NCBI GenBank assembly: GCA_902826455.1
Contig: CADEEV010000005.1
Location: forward strand, 101,674 to 165,673
Reading direction: 5' to 3'
DNA from: an uncultured Acidobacteriota bacterium
Lineage (GTDB): Bacteria; Acidobacteriota; Vicinamibacteria; Fen-336
Length of the DNA stretch: 64,000 nucleotides
In this document: one piece after another, positions 55,942 to 64,000 of the stretch
How positions within the stretch are numbered: position 1 is the stretch's first letter
Layout of the letters: every line of letters starts with the position of its first letter
Program-made: the position numbers and the translations under genes
Notes under the pieces: model-generated
The model's input: the letters and a program-made list of their open reading frames with translations, nothing else
Databases searched by the model: none
Told to the model about the DNA's origin: nothing

Positions 55942-55957
55942 TGGGCGTTTGTCAGGC

Positions 55958-57919
55958 ATGATCCTCGCGCTCCAAGAGTGGCTCGCCGCACAGGTCCGGG
56001 CCGTCGCCCGCGACAGCTTCGGCGCCGAGCTCGGCCACGTCGCCGTCCAGTACCCCCCGAAGATCGAGCTGGGAGACATCGCCCTCACGGCGCCCTTCGA
56101 TCTCGCGAAGACGCTGCGGCGCAAGCCGCGCGACATCGCGGAGGCCCTGGCCCCGGCCCTGGCGAAGCTCCCGGGCATCCGCAGGGCCGCGGTGGCGGGC
56201 GGCGGGTACGTGAACCTGTTCCTCGACCGCGGCCGCTTCGCCCGGGACCTGGCCGGCGCCCTCGCGGCGAAGAGCGCCGCGGCGGCCGTGCCGGGTTCGG
56301 TCGTGGTCGAGCACACGAGCATCAACCCCAACAAGGCGGCCCACATCGGCCACGTGCGCAACGCGACCCTGGGCGACACGTTCGTGCGGGTGCTGCGGGC
56401 CCGCGGCCGGACGGTCGGCGTCCAGAACTACATCGACGACACCGGCGTGCAGGTGGCGGACGTGGTCGTGGGCTTCCTCTACATGGAGGGCAAGTCCCAG
56501 GCCGAGGTCGAGGCCATCCCGGGCAAGTTCGACTACTACTGCTGGGAGCTGTACGCGCGGGTCGGCGACTTCTACGCCGCGAGCCCCGAGAACAAGGCCC
56601 GCCAGGCCGAGGTGCTCCACGCCATCGAGGAGGGCGGCAACGACGTCGCGCGCCTCGCCGAGCACGTCGCCGAGCGCATCGTCGTGTGCCACCTCGCGAC
56701 CATGCGGCGCCTCGACATCCGCTACGAGCTGCTCGCTCACGAGCGCGACGTGCTGCGGCTGCACTTCTGGGACCGCGCCTTCGAGCTGCTGAAGCAGTCC
56801 GGCGCGCTGCGTCTCGAGACCGACGGCAAGAACGCGGGCTGCTGGGTGCTGACCATGGCCGGCGAGGCCGAAGGCGATGCCGACCGCATCGACGAGGACA
56901 AGATCATCGTCCGCTCGAACGGAACGGTGACCTACACCGGCAAGGACATCGCCTACCAGCTCTGGAAGCTGGGCCGCCTCGACCGCGACTTCAACTATCG
57001 GCGCCACAGCACCGACGACTCGGGTCACCTGGTGTGGACGACGACCAGCGGCCCGGGCGAGCCCGGGGCCCCCGCCTTCGGCCACGCGACCTCGGCGTTC
57101 AACGTGATCGACGTGGGCCAGTCCTACCCCCAGCGCGTCGTGAAGGCCGGCGTCGCGGCCCTGGGCTACGTGGCCGAGGCCGAGAACAGCCACCACCTCG
57201 GCTACGAGAAGGTGGTGCTCTCGCCGGCCACCGCCCGCGCCCTCGGCTACAGCGTGGGCGAGGACGACGCGATCGTGAAGGTCTCGGGCCGCAAGGGCCT
57301 GGGCGTCAAGGCCGACGACCTGATCGACGCGCTCATCGCCAAGGCGGAGTCCGAGATCGAGCTGCGCGACGCCGAGCGCGACGCGGTCGCCCGGCGCCGC
57401 GACGCCACCGCGATCGCCGTCGGCGCGCTTCGCTACTTCCTGCTCAAGTTCGGCCGCTCCAAGATCATCACCTTCGACATGGAGGAGGCCCTCGCCTTCG
57501 TCGGCGAGACCGGTCCCTACATCCAGAACGGCGTCGTGCGCGCCCGCAACATCTTCGCGAAGCTCGTGGCCGACGGGCAGGACCCCGCGCGGCTGCGCGA
57601 GCGCGCCCTCGGCCTGGACCTCGCGGCCCTCCTCGAGGGCGAGGAGGGCGACGAGGTGTGGACGCTGCTCCTGCTCATCGCCCGCAGCGAAGAGGCGATG
57701 GAGCTGTCGGTCCGCTCGGAGGAGGTGGCGCCGCTCGCGAAGCACGCCTTCGCCGTGGCCCAGGCCTTCCACTCGTACTACCAGAAGCCGCGCTACTCGA
57801 TCCTCCACGCCGAGAGCGACGACCTGCGCGCGTTCCGGGCTTTCGTGGTCGACACCTTCATCCGCCAGATGGAAGCGCTCCTGGGCGTCCTCGGGATCCC
57901 GGTCCCGGACCGGATGTGA
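55958..57919 (+). CDS. argS: Arginyl-tRNA synthetase
   Basis: A 653-residue class I synthetase. The N-terminal additional domain is followed by VEHTSINPNKAAHIGHVRNA with the HIGH motif, NYIDDTGVQVADVV, and TYTGKDIAYQLWKLGRL. The segment KVSGRKGLGVKADDL stands at the KMSK position, and the C-terminal anticodon-binding domain (SYYQKPRYSIL) is typical of ArgS. It heads a coupled operon with the amidotransferase and the thioredoxin-TPR gene. Start choice is between ATG 55958 and TTG 55949. Confidence 0.96.
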   Translation: MILALQEWLAAQVRAVARDSFGAELGHVAVQYPPKIELGDIALTAPFDLAKTLRRKPRDIAEALAPALAKLPGIRRAAVAGGGYVNLFLDRGRFARDLAGALAAKSAAAAVPGSVVVEHTSINPNKAAHIGHVRNATLGDTFVRVLRARGRTVGVQNYIDDTGVQVADVVVGFLYMEGKSQAEVEAIPGKFDYYCWELYARVGDFYAASPENKARQAEVLHAIEEGGNDVARLAEHVAERIVVCHLATMRRLDIRYELLAHERDVLRLHFWDRAFELLKQSGALRLETDGKNAGCWVLTMAGEAEGDADRIDEDKIIVRSNGTVTYTGKDIAYQLWKLGRLDRDFNYRRHSTDDSGHLVWTTTSGPGEPGAPAFGHATSAFNVIDVGQSYPQRVVKAGVAALGYVAEAENSHHLGYEKVVLSPATARALGYSVGEDDAIVKVSGRKGLGVKADDLIDALIAKAESEIELRDAERDAVARRRDATAIAVGALRYFLLKFGRSKIITFDMEEALAFVGETGPYIQNGVVRARNIFAKLVADGQDPARLRERALGLDLAALLEGEEGDEVWTLLLLIARSEEAMELSVRSEEVAPLAKHAFAVAQAFHSYYQKPRYSILHAESDDLRAFRAFVVDTFIRQMEALLGVLGIPVPDRM

Positions 57920-58623
57920 GCCGCCCGGCGATCGGCGTCACGATCGGGACGGACGACGACCAGCCGGGACTGCACCGCCTCCGCGCCGACTACATCCGCT
58001 CCGTCGAGAAGGCCCGGGGCCTGCCCGTGGTCCTGGCTCCCGGGGTTCCCGGAGACGCGATCGAGCACCTCGAGCGGCTCGACGGCCTGATGCTGACGGG
58101 GGGCTCCGACGTCGACCCCGCGCTCTACGGCGCCGCCCCGCATCCCGAACTGGGAAAGGTGTTTCGGGCCCGCGACGATTTCGAGCTCGCGCTCGTCCGC
58201 GAGGCCCTGCGCCGGGATCTGCCAGTCCTCGCTATCTGTCGGGGCCATCAGGTGTTAAACGTTGCGACCGGCGGAACACTGATCCAGGACATCCCGTCTG
58301 AGCTTCCGGGGGACGTCGACCACGATCCACGCCGGCCACGGCCGGATCGTGTCCACGAAGTCCGGATTCTCAAGGGAACGAGGCTCCGGCGTCTCCTGGG
58401 CAAGGAGACCGTCGGCGTGAACAGCTTCCATCATCAGGCGATCCGGGAACTGGGGCGTGGCCTCGTGGCCACGGCCTGGGCGCCGGATGGGGTGATCGAG
58501 GCGGTCGAGGCGCCCGACCGGCGCTTCGTCGTGGGCGTCCAGTGGCACCCCGAGTCGTTCTGGGACGATCCCACGGGCTTCCAGCCCCTGTTCCACGGCC
58601 TGGTCGTCGAGGCGACGCGTTGA
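57916..58623 (+). CDS. Class I glutamine amidotransferase, peptidase C26 type
   Basis: A 235-residue enzyme of the gamma-glutamyl-GABA hydrolase (PuuD-like) group. LMLTGGSDVDPALYG lies near residue 58, the nucleophilic Cys is in LAICRGHQVLNVATGG, and the His-Glu pair is in VGVQWHPESFWDD. NSFHHQAI is also conserved. It probably hydrolyses gamma-glutamyl amides. The GTG start overlaps argS TGA as GTGA, and its own TGA overlaps a TTG of the next gene. Confidence 0.9.
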   Translation: MSRPAIGVTIGTDDDQPGLHRLRADYIRSVEKARGLPVVLAPGVPGDAIEHLERLDGLMLTGGSDVDPALYGAAPHPELGKVFRARDDFELALVREALRRDLPVLAICRGHQVLNVATGGTLIQDIPSELPGDVDHDPRRPRPDRVHEVRILKGTRLRRLLGKETVGVNSFHHQAIRELGRGLVATAWAPDGVIEAVEAPDRRFVVGVQWHPESFWDDPTGFQPLFHGLVVEATR

Positions 58624-59450
58624 CCAGCCTGGTCCTGGCGGCGCTGCTCCTGGGCGGAGCCCCCGAAGTGAAGGGCGGGATCCGCTGGGAGCGCGACTTC
58701 GAGGTCGCCCTCAAGAAGGCGAAGAACTCCGGCAAGCCCGTCATGATCGACTTCTGGGCCGATTGGTGCGGCTGGTGCCACCGCCTCGACGAGACCACCT
58801 ACCGCGATCCGAAGGTCGTCCAGCTCTCGAAGGGCTTCGTGCCGCTCAAGCTCAACGCGGAGGGCACGCGGGCCGAGGTGGCGATCGCGGTGCGCTACGG
58901 CGTGTCGTCGCTGCCGACGATCGCGTTCATCTCGCCCTCGGGGCGCATGGTGCTGCTCCTGCAGGGATTCCAGGGGCCGGCTCAGTTCCCCAAGGTCATG
59001 GAGCAGGCCAAGACGATGGCCTCGAAGCTGATCTCCTGGGAGACGACGCTCGCGAAGAACCCCAACGATCCCGAGGCGCTGCTGGGGCTCGGCATCCACG
59101 TCCTGGACGCGTCGCTCTACGACGAGGCGCGCGAGCTCCTGGCGCGCGCCCGCGAGGTCGACGGCGAGCGGCCCGTGACCGACCGCAAGCAGGCGCGGCT
59201 GCTCCTCGGCACGCTCGAGTACTACGCCGGCCGGCAGCCGCAGGCGGAGCAGGTCCTGAAGGAGGGCCTGGCGCTCCCGACGCCCACCGAGTACGACGCG
59301 AAGCTCCTCTACGTCCTCGGCAAGAACTACCTGAAGTGGGGCCGCAACCAGGAGGCGCGCCGCACGCTCCAGAGCGTCGTGACCGACTACGCCTCGAATC
59401 CCATCGCCCAGAAGGCCAAGGAAAGCCTCGTGGCGATGGACGCGCGCTAG
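58620..59450 (+). CDS. Periplasmic thioredoxin-fold protein with TPR domain
   Basis: A 276-residue protein. The start is most likely a TTG that overlaps the preceding TGA (TTGA), giving a short signal-like N-terminus (SLVLAALLLGGAP). The thioredoxin domain follows with active site DWCGWCHRL near residue 50 and the cis-proline in GVSSLPTIAF. Residues 140-270 are TPR-like helices (DPEALLGLGIHVLDASLYDE and YYAGRQPQAEQVLKEGL). It is likely a thiol reductase acting on a bound client in the periplasm. The stop is in a CTAG shared with the convergent hydrolase. Confidence 0.85.
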   Translation: MTSLVLAALLLGGAPEVKGGIRWERDFEVALKKAKNSGKPVMIDFWADWCGWCHRLDETTYRDPKVVQLSKGFVPLKLNAEGTRAEVAIAVRYGVSSLPTIAFISPSGRMVLLLQGFQGPAQFPKVMEQAKTMASKLISWETTLAKNPNDPEALLGLGIHVLDASLYDEARELLARAREVDGERPVTDRKQARLLLGTLEYYAGRQPQAEQVLKEGLALPTPTEYDAKLLYVLGKNYLKWGRNQEARRTLQSVVTDYASNPIAQKAKESLVAMDAR

Positions 59451-60274
59451 GCCTCTCCCAGGAACTCCCGCAGCACGGCCAGGGTTTCCACCGGCTTTTC
59501 CTCCTGGGGCAGGTGGCCGCAGCGCTCGAGGACCACGGCGCGCGTCCGCGGGAGCGCCGCCGCGAAGCGCTCGGAATACCGCAGCGGGATCCAGCGATCG
59601 TTCCGGCCCCAGAGGACCAGCGTCGGCGCCGATACCCGGCGCGCCAGGGCCTCGAACTCCGCCGGTGTCACCGCGGCGGAGGCCATCATCGAGCGGGCCG
59701 AGGCGAGGGCGCCCGGCCGCCGCAGCGGAGCCAGGTACTCGGCGAGGCGCTCGGCGGTCAGGAGCTTCGGGTCGTGGAAGACCTGCTTCAACCCCATCCG
59801 GAGCACCGGCGCCGGCAGCGGGAAGCGGTCGAGCCACGCCGGCGTGGCCGCCGCCGCTCGCAGCAGCGCCGGCCAGTCGCGCGGCAGGAGGTTGAAGCCG
59901 GCTGGGTCGATCAGCGCGAGCCGCTCCAGCAGCGCCGGGTGCTCCGCCGAGAGCAGCACGGCCACGGCTCCGCCGAGGCTGTGGCCCACGAGCGCGAAGC
60001 GCTTCAGCCGCAACTTCTGCGCGAGGCCGGCCACGACCCGGGGATAGACGGCGGCGTCGAGGTCCCGCGGCTGGTCGGAGCCCCCGAAGCCCGGCAGGTC
60101 CAGGGCCACGACATCGCGATCGGCCGCGAGCCCCGGCAGCACGTCCCGCCACGTGAAGATCGACGACGCGATGCCGTGGAGCAGCACGAGGGGCTGGCCG
60201 GCGCCCTTGCGGACGTAGCGGATCCGCAGGCCTTCGATCGTCTCGAACCGCGGCTCGAGCCCCGCCTCGGCCAT
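59447..60274 (-). CDS. Alpha/beta hydrolase
   Basis: A 275-residue cytosolic hydrolase with a complete catalytic triad: Ser in LVGHSLGGAVAVLL, Asp in LWGRNDRWIPL, His in ERCGHLPQEEKP. The oxyanion region is VLLHGIASSIFTW and the strand-lid region is LDLPGFGGSDQP. The substrate is unknown. The ATG at 60274 is used; a GTG at 60292 is also possible and would lie 3 bases after the patatin stop. It is co-transcribed with the upstream patatin gene. Confidence 0.9.
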   Translation of the reverse strand: MAEAGLEPRFETIEGLRIRYVRKGAGQPLVLLHGIASSIFTWRDVLPGLAADRDVVALDLPGFGGSDQPRDLDAAVYPRVVAGLAQKLRLKRFALVGHSLGGAVAVLLSAEHPALLERLALIDPAGFNLLPRDWPALLRAAAATPAWLDRFPLPAPVLRMGLKQVFHDPKLLTAERLAEYLAPLRRPGALASARSMMASAAVTPAEFEALARRVSAPTLVLWGRNDRWIPLRYSERFAAALPRTRAVVLERCGHLPQEEKPVETLAVLREFLGEA

Positions 60275-60294
60275 CCACGCGCCGGGAGCCACCT

Positions 60295-61059
60295 TCAGGC
60301 GGCGATGAGACGGCGGAGCTCGGGAAGGGCCTGGACCGCCGCTTCGCCGCCGGCCTCGAAGAAGCGCGGGATCTTGCGAGGCTGCATCCAGCCGGAGTCC
60401 CCCATGGAGGGGGCGATGATGAGGTCGGCACCGAGCAGCTCGCCGCGGGTGCGGCCGCGCAGCAGCGTGAGGCCGGCGCGCAGGGCCAGGGCCACGAAGC
60501 TGTCGGCCGCGGGCCAGCGCGTGCCGCTGTTCGCGTCCACGGCCACGACGATGCCCGCGTCGCCGGCCATCTCGCGGGCCAGGCTCACGGGCACGACCTC
60601 GGAGATGCCGCCGTCGTAGAGGCGCCGCCCGTCGATGACCATGGGTGGGAAGACGCCGGGGAAGCTGCAGGAGGCGCGCACGGCGTCGCGCAGGTCGCCC
60701 TTGTCGAACACCACCGGCTCGCCCGTGTCGACGTCCGTCGCGAGCACGCGCACCGGGACCTTGAGGCCCTCGAACGTCGGGGTCGGCAGGAACTCGTCCA
60801 TCAGCATCCCGAGCTTGGTGCCCGAGAGCAGGCCGCCGCCCCAGCCGCGCACCCACATCCAGGGATGGAGGTGGGAGGCCTGGTCCACGAGCTGCACGAG
60901 GTCGGCGCCGCCGGCCCAGGCGCCGGCCACCAGGGCTCCCCCGCTCACGCCGGCCAGGCCGGCGATCGGGATGCCCTCGCGCTCGAGGACGCGCACGACG
61001 CCGGCGTGGGCCGCGGCATGGCCGCCGCCGCCCGACAGCGCGAGAACGAGTGGCTTCAT
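60295..61059 (-). CDS. Patatin-like phospholipase with intact catalytic dyad
   Basis: A 254-residue patatin/RssA-type serine lipid hydrolase. The oxyanion loop is LSGGGGHAAAHAGV, the nucleophile is in GVSGGALVAG (canonical G-x-S-x-G) and the Asp is in LYDGGISEVVPV. It has no signal peptide. Unlike the patatin-like protein at 29782-31263, all catalytic residues are present. It probably cleaves acyl chains of membrane lipids. The ATG lies 9 bases after a TACAAT box. Confidence 0.92.
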   Translation of the reverse strand: MKPLVLALSGGGGHAAAHAGVVRVLEREGIPIAGLAGVSGGALVAGAWAGGADLVQLVDQASHLHPWMWVRGWGGGLLSGTKLGMLMDEFLPTPTFEGLKVPVRVLATDVDTGEPVVFDKGDLRDAVRASCSFPGVFPPMVIDGRRLYDGGISEVVPVSLAREMAGDAGIVVAVDANSGTRWPAADSFVALALRAGLTLLRGRTRGELLGADLIIAPSMGDSGWMQPRKIPRFFEAGGEAAVQALPELRRLIAA

Positions 61060-61068
61060 GGAAAACCC

Positions 61069-61074
61069 ATTGTA
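61069..61074 (-). promoter_or_regulatory. -10 box TACAAT for the patatin/hydrolase operon
   Basis: TACAAT lies 9 bases before the ATG at 61059 with no Shine-Dalgarno sequence. It is 12 bases from the divergent TAGGAT box at 61087-61092. Confidence 0.45.
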
Positions 61075-61086
61075 ACGGGCACGGTG

Positions 61087-61092
61087 TAGGAT
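61087..61092 (+). promoter_or_regulatory. -10 box TAGGAT for the EamA transporter
   Basis: TAGGAT is followed by GGAGG at 61104-61108, a clear ribosome binding site. The next ATG in frame is more than 50 bases away, while an in-frame CTG lies 7 bases after the GGAGG. Confidence 0.4.
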
Positions 61093-61115
61093 CGCGCCAC
61101 TCCGGAGGTCAACGC

Positions 61116-61994
61116 CTGGGCGCCGACACGCTGCAGTGGCTCACACCGACGCTCCTCGCGATGCTGCTCTGGGGGCTCGCCCAGGGCCTCGCGAAGCGCT
61201 CGGTGGGCGAAGTGGCGCCGGCCCGCTTCTGCCTGTTCTACGCCCTCGCGAACGCGGTCGTGAGCCTCGCGTTCTGGTCCAGCCAGGACGCGCCCGCGGT
61301 GCTCGCCGCCGAGGGCCGGCAGTTCGCGGTCTGGGGCCTGCTCGCCTACTTTCTCGACGGCAGCGCGTGGATCTTCTACTACCAGTCGATCGCCCGCGGC
61401 CCGATCTCGATCGTCGGGACGCTCTCGGCGGCCTATCCCGCACTCACCGTGATCTTCTCGCGCGTATTCCTGGGCGAGCTGTTGACGACCGCTCAGTACG
61501 CCGGGGTCGCGGCCGTGATCGCCGGCTGCGTGGCGCTCGCCTACATGCCGCCGGCGCCCGAAGGGGCCCGGCCGCAGCGGCGCTGGATGCTCTACGCCGG
61601 CGCCGCGATCCTGATCTGGGGCGTCTCGGCGACGCTGATCCGCTACGCCTATCGCTTCCCGGGCGCCCACGAAGCCAACATGGCGCTGTTCCTCGGCGTC
61701 GGCGGCCTCGCCAGCCTCGGCATCTACGGCCTGCTCTTCGGCCGCGGCGGCACCCGCCACGAGTGGGGCCGCGCCGCCGTGCCGATGGCGACGATGGCGC
61801 TCGGGAGCCTGCTCGCGGCGATCGCGTACAAGTACGGGCCCGCCTCCGTCGTGACGCCGATCTCGGGCGCCTACCCGGTGGTGACGCTGGTCTTCGCCTG
61901 GATCGCGCTGCGCGAGCGGCCCAGCCGGCTGCAGTGGGCCGGCATCGCCTCGGTGCTCGTGGGCATGGTGCTGACCACGGCGGGGGCCGAGTAG
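61116..61994 (+). CDS. EamA/DMT-family transporter, apparent CTG start
   Basis: About 292 residues with ten hydrophobic segments in two EamA repeats (PTLLAMLLWGLAQGLAKRSV, SIVGTLSAAYPALTVIFSRV, and PVVTLVFAWIALRERPS). It is probably an exporter or importer of a small metabolite. Reading between the promoter and the first helix gives no ATG, GTG or TTG in frame. GGAGG at 61104-61108 is 7 bases before CTG 61116, which gives full first-helix length. Alternatives are ATG 61161, which cuts the first helix, and GTG 61050, which lies upstream of the promoter and inside the divergent gene. Confidence 0.82.
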   Translation: MGADTLQWLTPTLLAMLLWGLAQGLAKRSVGEVAPARFCLFYALANAVVSLAFWSSQDAPAVLAAEGRQFAVWGLLAYFLDGSAWIFYYQSIARGPISIVGTLSAAYPALTVIFSRVFLGELLTTAQYAGVAAVIAGCVALAYMPPAPEGARPQRRWMLYAGAAILIWGVSATLIRYAYRFPGAHEANMALFLGVGGLASLGIYGLLFGRGGTRHEWGRAAVPMATMALGSLLAAIAYKYGPASVVTPISGAYPVVTLVFAWIALRERPSRLQWAGIASVLVGMVLTTAGAE

Positions 61995-62002
61995 AGTCGG
62001 CC

Positions 62003-64000
62003 ATGCTCCTCTGGCTGGCGGCCGCGGCGCTCGCGGGCGACCTCGTCTCCCACGTCGACCCGACCCTCGGCGCCAAGGACGGCCGCAGCAACTGCGTGAT
62101 CGGCCCGCAGCGTCCCTGGGGCTCGATCAACCCCAGCCCCGACACCCGCGACGGCGGCGACTCCGGCTACAAGGCGGGCCAGCCGGTGCGCGGCTTCAGC
62201 CAGCTCCACGTCAGCGGCACCGGCTGGGGCAAGTACGGCCAGATCCTGGTCTCGCCGCAGATCGGCCTCGCGACCGGCGAGACCGACCACGACTCCCCCA
62301 TCGCCGACGAGGTGGCCCGCGCCGACGCGTACGCCGTGACCCTGACGCGCTACGGGATCCGCACCGAGGTCACGCCCACGGCGCATGCCGCGCTGTACCG
62401 CTTCGACTTCCCGGCGTCGTCTGACGCGAGCGTGCTGATCGACGTCACTCACGCGATTCCCCGGGACCTCTACCCCGAGATGGGCGGCGCCGTCTCGGAC
62501 GGCCGCGTCTTCGTGACCGGCAGCGATCGCATCTCGGGCTGGGGCCAGTACCGCGGGGGCTTCGCCGACGGCATCTACAACGTCTACTTCGCCGCGACGT
62601 TCAGCCGGCCGGCGACGGCCTTCGGCACCTGGCGCAACGACGTGGCGACCGCCGGCTCCCGGGTCCGCGCGGTGATCCGCCAGGACGACCGCGTGGGCGC
62701 GTTCCTGCGCTTCGCCACGGCACCCGGGGAGCCGGTCTTCATGAGGATCGGTGTCTCGATGAAGAGCCTCGAGCAGGCCGAGCGCTACGCGGCGAGCGAG
62801 GTGCCGGACTGGAACATGGAGGGCCTCAGGGCCCAGGCGACGGCCGCGTGGAACCGCGAGCTGGGCCGCATCGCGATCGAGGGGAGCGACGCCGACAAGC
62901 GGCTCTTCTACACGGCGCTCTACCACGCGATGCTGATGCCCCGCGACCGCAGCGGAGACAACCCGAACTGGACCTCGGCCGAGCCGTACTGGGACGACCA
63001 GTACGCCGTCTGGGACACCTGGCGCACGCTGTTCCCCCTGCTCGCCCTCATCAAGCCCGACGTCGTGCGCGACAACGTCCGCAGCTTCGTCGATCGCCTC
63101 GAGCACAACGGCGTCGTGCGCGACGGCTTCGCCGCGGGCCACGAGATGGACGATCAGCAGGGCGGCGACGACGTCGACAACGTGATCGCGGACGCCTACG
63201 CCAAGGGCGTCCCAGGGATCGACTGGGAACGGGCGTACGCGGTGATGCGCCACGACGCCGAGCACGAGCGGATGGCGACGCCGCGGGAGTACCACGACCC
63301 CGACACGACGCGGCCGAACCCGTACCCGCGCGACGTCTACCGGGCGACCGGCTGGCTGCCGGCCGGGATCATGTCGTGCTCGCTGACCCTCGAGTTCGCC
63401 TACAACGACTTCTGCGCCGCGTCCGTCGCGCGCGGCCTCGGCCACCACGAAGACGCCGAGCGCTACCTCGCGCGCTCCCGGAAATGGGAGGCGCTGTGGA
63501 ACGAGACGGCGCAGAGCGACGGCTTCCGCGGCTTCGTGGCGCCGCGGCGCGCCGACGGCTCCTGGATCGAGCCCTTCGACCCCAAGGAGCGCTACCGGTC
63601 GTGGAAGGAATACTTCTACGAAGGCAGCTCCTGGACCTACTCGTACTTCGTGCCCCACGACGTGGCGCGCCTCGTCGCGCTCTCGGGCGGGCCCGAGGCG
63701 TTCGCGCGGCGGCTCGAGCACGCCCTCGGGGCCGGCCTCATCGAGTTCGCCAACGAGCCCGGCTTCCTCGCGCTGCACACGTTCAACTACGCGGGACGGC
63801 CGGATCTCACAGCGGACTGGATCGCGAAGGCGCGGGCCCTCTTCACGGACGGCTATCCCGGCAACGACGACAGCGGCGCCATGAGCTCGTGGTACGTGTT
63901 CGCGAGCCTGGGGTTCTTCCCGAACGCGGGCCAGGACGTGTACCTCGTCGGGCTGACGGCCCTCACCGCCGCCGAGTACTTCCGCGACGAAGAGGGCAAG
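62003..64000 (+). CDS. GH92-family alpha-mannosidase, 3' end outside window
   Basis: The first 666 codons of a secreted glycoside hydrolase that runs off the right edge. A short signal (LLWLAAAALAGD) is followed by SHVDPTLGAKDGRSNCVIGP and QLHVSGTGWGKYGQILVSP, hallmarks of family 92. The catalytic (alpha/alpha)6 part has WDTWRTLFPLLALIKPD and GNDDSGAMSSWYVFASLGFF, which hold the calcium and mannose contacts. These enzymes are calcium-dependent exo-acting alpha-mannosidases that trim mannans or N-glycans. Most of the usual length is inside the window. It follows the EamA gene by 8 bases. Confidence 0.93.
   Translation, partial: MLLWLAAAALAGDLVSHVDPTLGAKDGRSNCVIGPQRPWGSINPSPDTRDGGDSGYKAGQPVRGFSQLHVSGTGWGKYGQILVSPQIGLATGETDHDSPIADEVARADAYAVTLTRYGIRTEVTPTAHAALYRFDFPASSDASVLIDVTHAIPRDLYPEMGGAVSDGRVFVTGSDRISGWGQYRGGFADGIYNVYFAATFSRPATAFGTWRNDVATAGSRVRAVIRQDDRVGAFLRFATAPGEPVFMRIGVSMKSLEQAERYAASEVPDWNMEGLRAQATAAWNRELGRIAIEGSDADKRLFYTALYHAMLMPRDRSGDNPNWTSAEPYWDDQYAVWDTWRTLFPLLALIKPDVVRDNVRSFVDRLEHNGVVRDGFAAGHEMDDQQGGDDVDNVIADAYAKGVPGIDWERAYAVMRHDAEHERMATPREYHDPDTTRPNPYPRDVYRATGWLPAGIMSCSLTLEFAYNDFCAASVARGLGHHEDAERYLARSRKWEALWNETAQSDGFRGFVAPRRADGSWIEPFDPKERYRSWKEYFYEGSSWTYSYFVPHDVARLVALSGGPEAFARRLEHALGAGLIEFANEPGFLALHTFNYAGRPDLTADWIAKARALFTDGYPGNDDSGAMSSWYVFASLGFFPNAGQDVYLVGLTALTAAEYFRDEEGK

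Noticed and set aside
55949..55957. TTG at 55949 as argS start
   Set aside because: It fits leaderless spacing from TATACT, but the ATG at 55958 is a stronger codon and nothing conserved is lost; kept only as an alternative.

Overview
This window is a dense, very GC-rich bacterial chromosome segment. It holds about 59 protein genes on both strands and no stretch over 300 bases without a gene; the longest gaps are about 100 to 150 bases. I found no tRNA, rRNA, CRISPR array, transposase or prophage gene. Several features point to Acidobacteriota: a VWFA-domain protein of the type common in that phylum (16352-17272), a two-FtsX 'orphan' MacB-like permease (23620-26076), and a winged-helix/beta-propeller membrane regulator (12845-14902). 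LpxD shows a Gram-negative outer membrane with lipid A. The phylum is an inference; no rRNA is present to test it.

Layout. 1-4572: carbon-starvation transporter CstA (cut by the window edge), HpnC squalene/hydroxysqualene synthase and a degenerate malate-dehydrogenase-like protein in one minus-strand operon, divergent from a SulP anion transporter. 4587-10181: phosphoglycerate mutase, a two-gene FAD-dependent GMC dehydrogenase, a membrane glycosyltransferase-like protein and an HTTM-like membrane protein. 10197-12741: UvrB and a small secreted HExxH protein. 12845-17272: membrane regulator, bactofilin, LpxD and the VWFA protein. 17421-23519: homocysteine methyltransferase/methylenetetrahydrofolate reductase fusion, sulfatase-fold lipoprotein and aspartokinase/homoserine dehydrogenase, which form a methionine/threonine theme. 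23620-29773: ADOP permease, NTF2-like protein, di-heme peroxidase with a small Cys-rich partner, and a NarL-type two-component system divergent from them. 29782-32689: GreA, a degenerate UvrC-like GIY-YIG protein and a degenerate patatin-like membrane protein, all translationally coupled. 32752-37021: SPOUT rRNA methyltransferase, RarA, an orphan receiver and a B12-type radical SAM enzyme. 37018-41433: complete gcvTHP operon. 41549-43156: a PilB/GspE homologue that has lost all of its ATPase motifs. 43146-50400: Cmk, HisC, RluB, two unknown genes, ScpB, ScpA, TrpS and a site-2 protease. 50465-54716: methyltransferase, UvrC, CDP-alcohol phosphatidyltransferase, hotdog protein and MobA. 54713-64000: coiled-coil and DsbD-alpha-like proteins, TPR protein, ArgS, class I glutamine amidotransferase, thioredoxin-TPR protein, alpha/beta hydrolase, a canonical patatin, an EamA transporter and a GH92 mannosidase cut by the window end.

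Genome style. Operon genes are joined over and over by NTGA stop/start overlaps (ATGA, GTGA, TTGA and perhaps CTGA). Four convergent gene pairs end on a shared CTAG. Many first genes of transcripts have a TANNNT -10 hexamer only 6 to 10 bases before the start codon and no Shine-Dalgarno sequence, which suggests widespread leaderless mRNAs. A second theme is enzyme families kept as intact genes with the catalytic residues lost: the MDH-like, GIY-YIG, patatin and PilB homologues.
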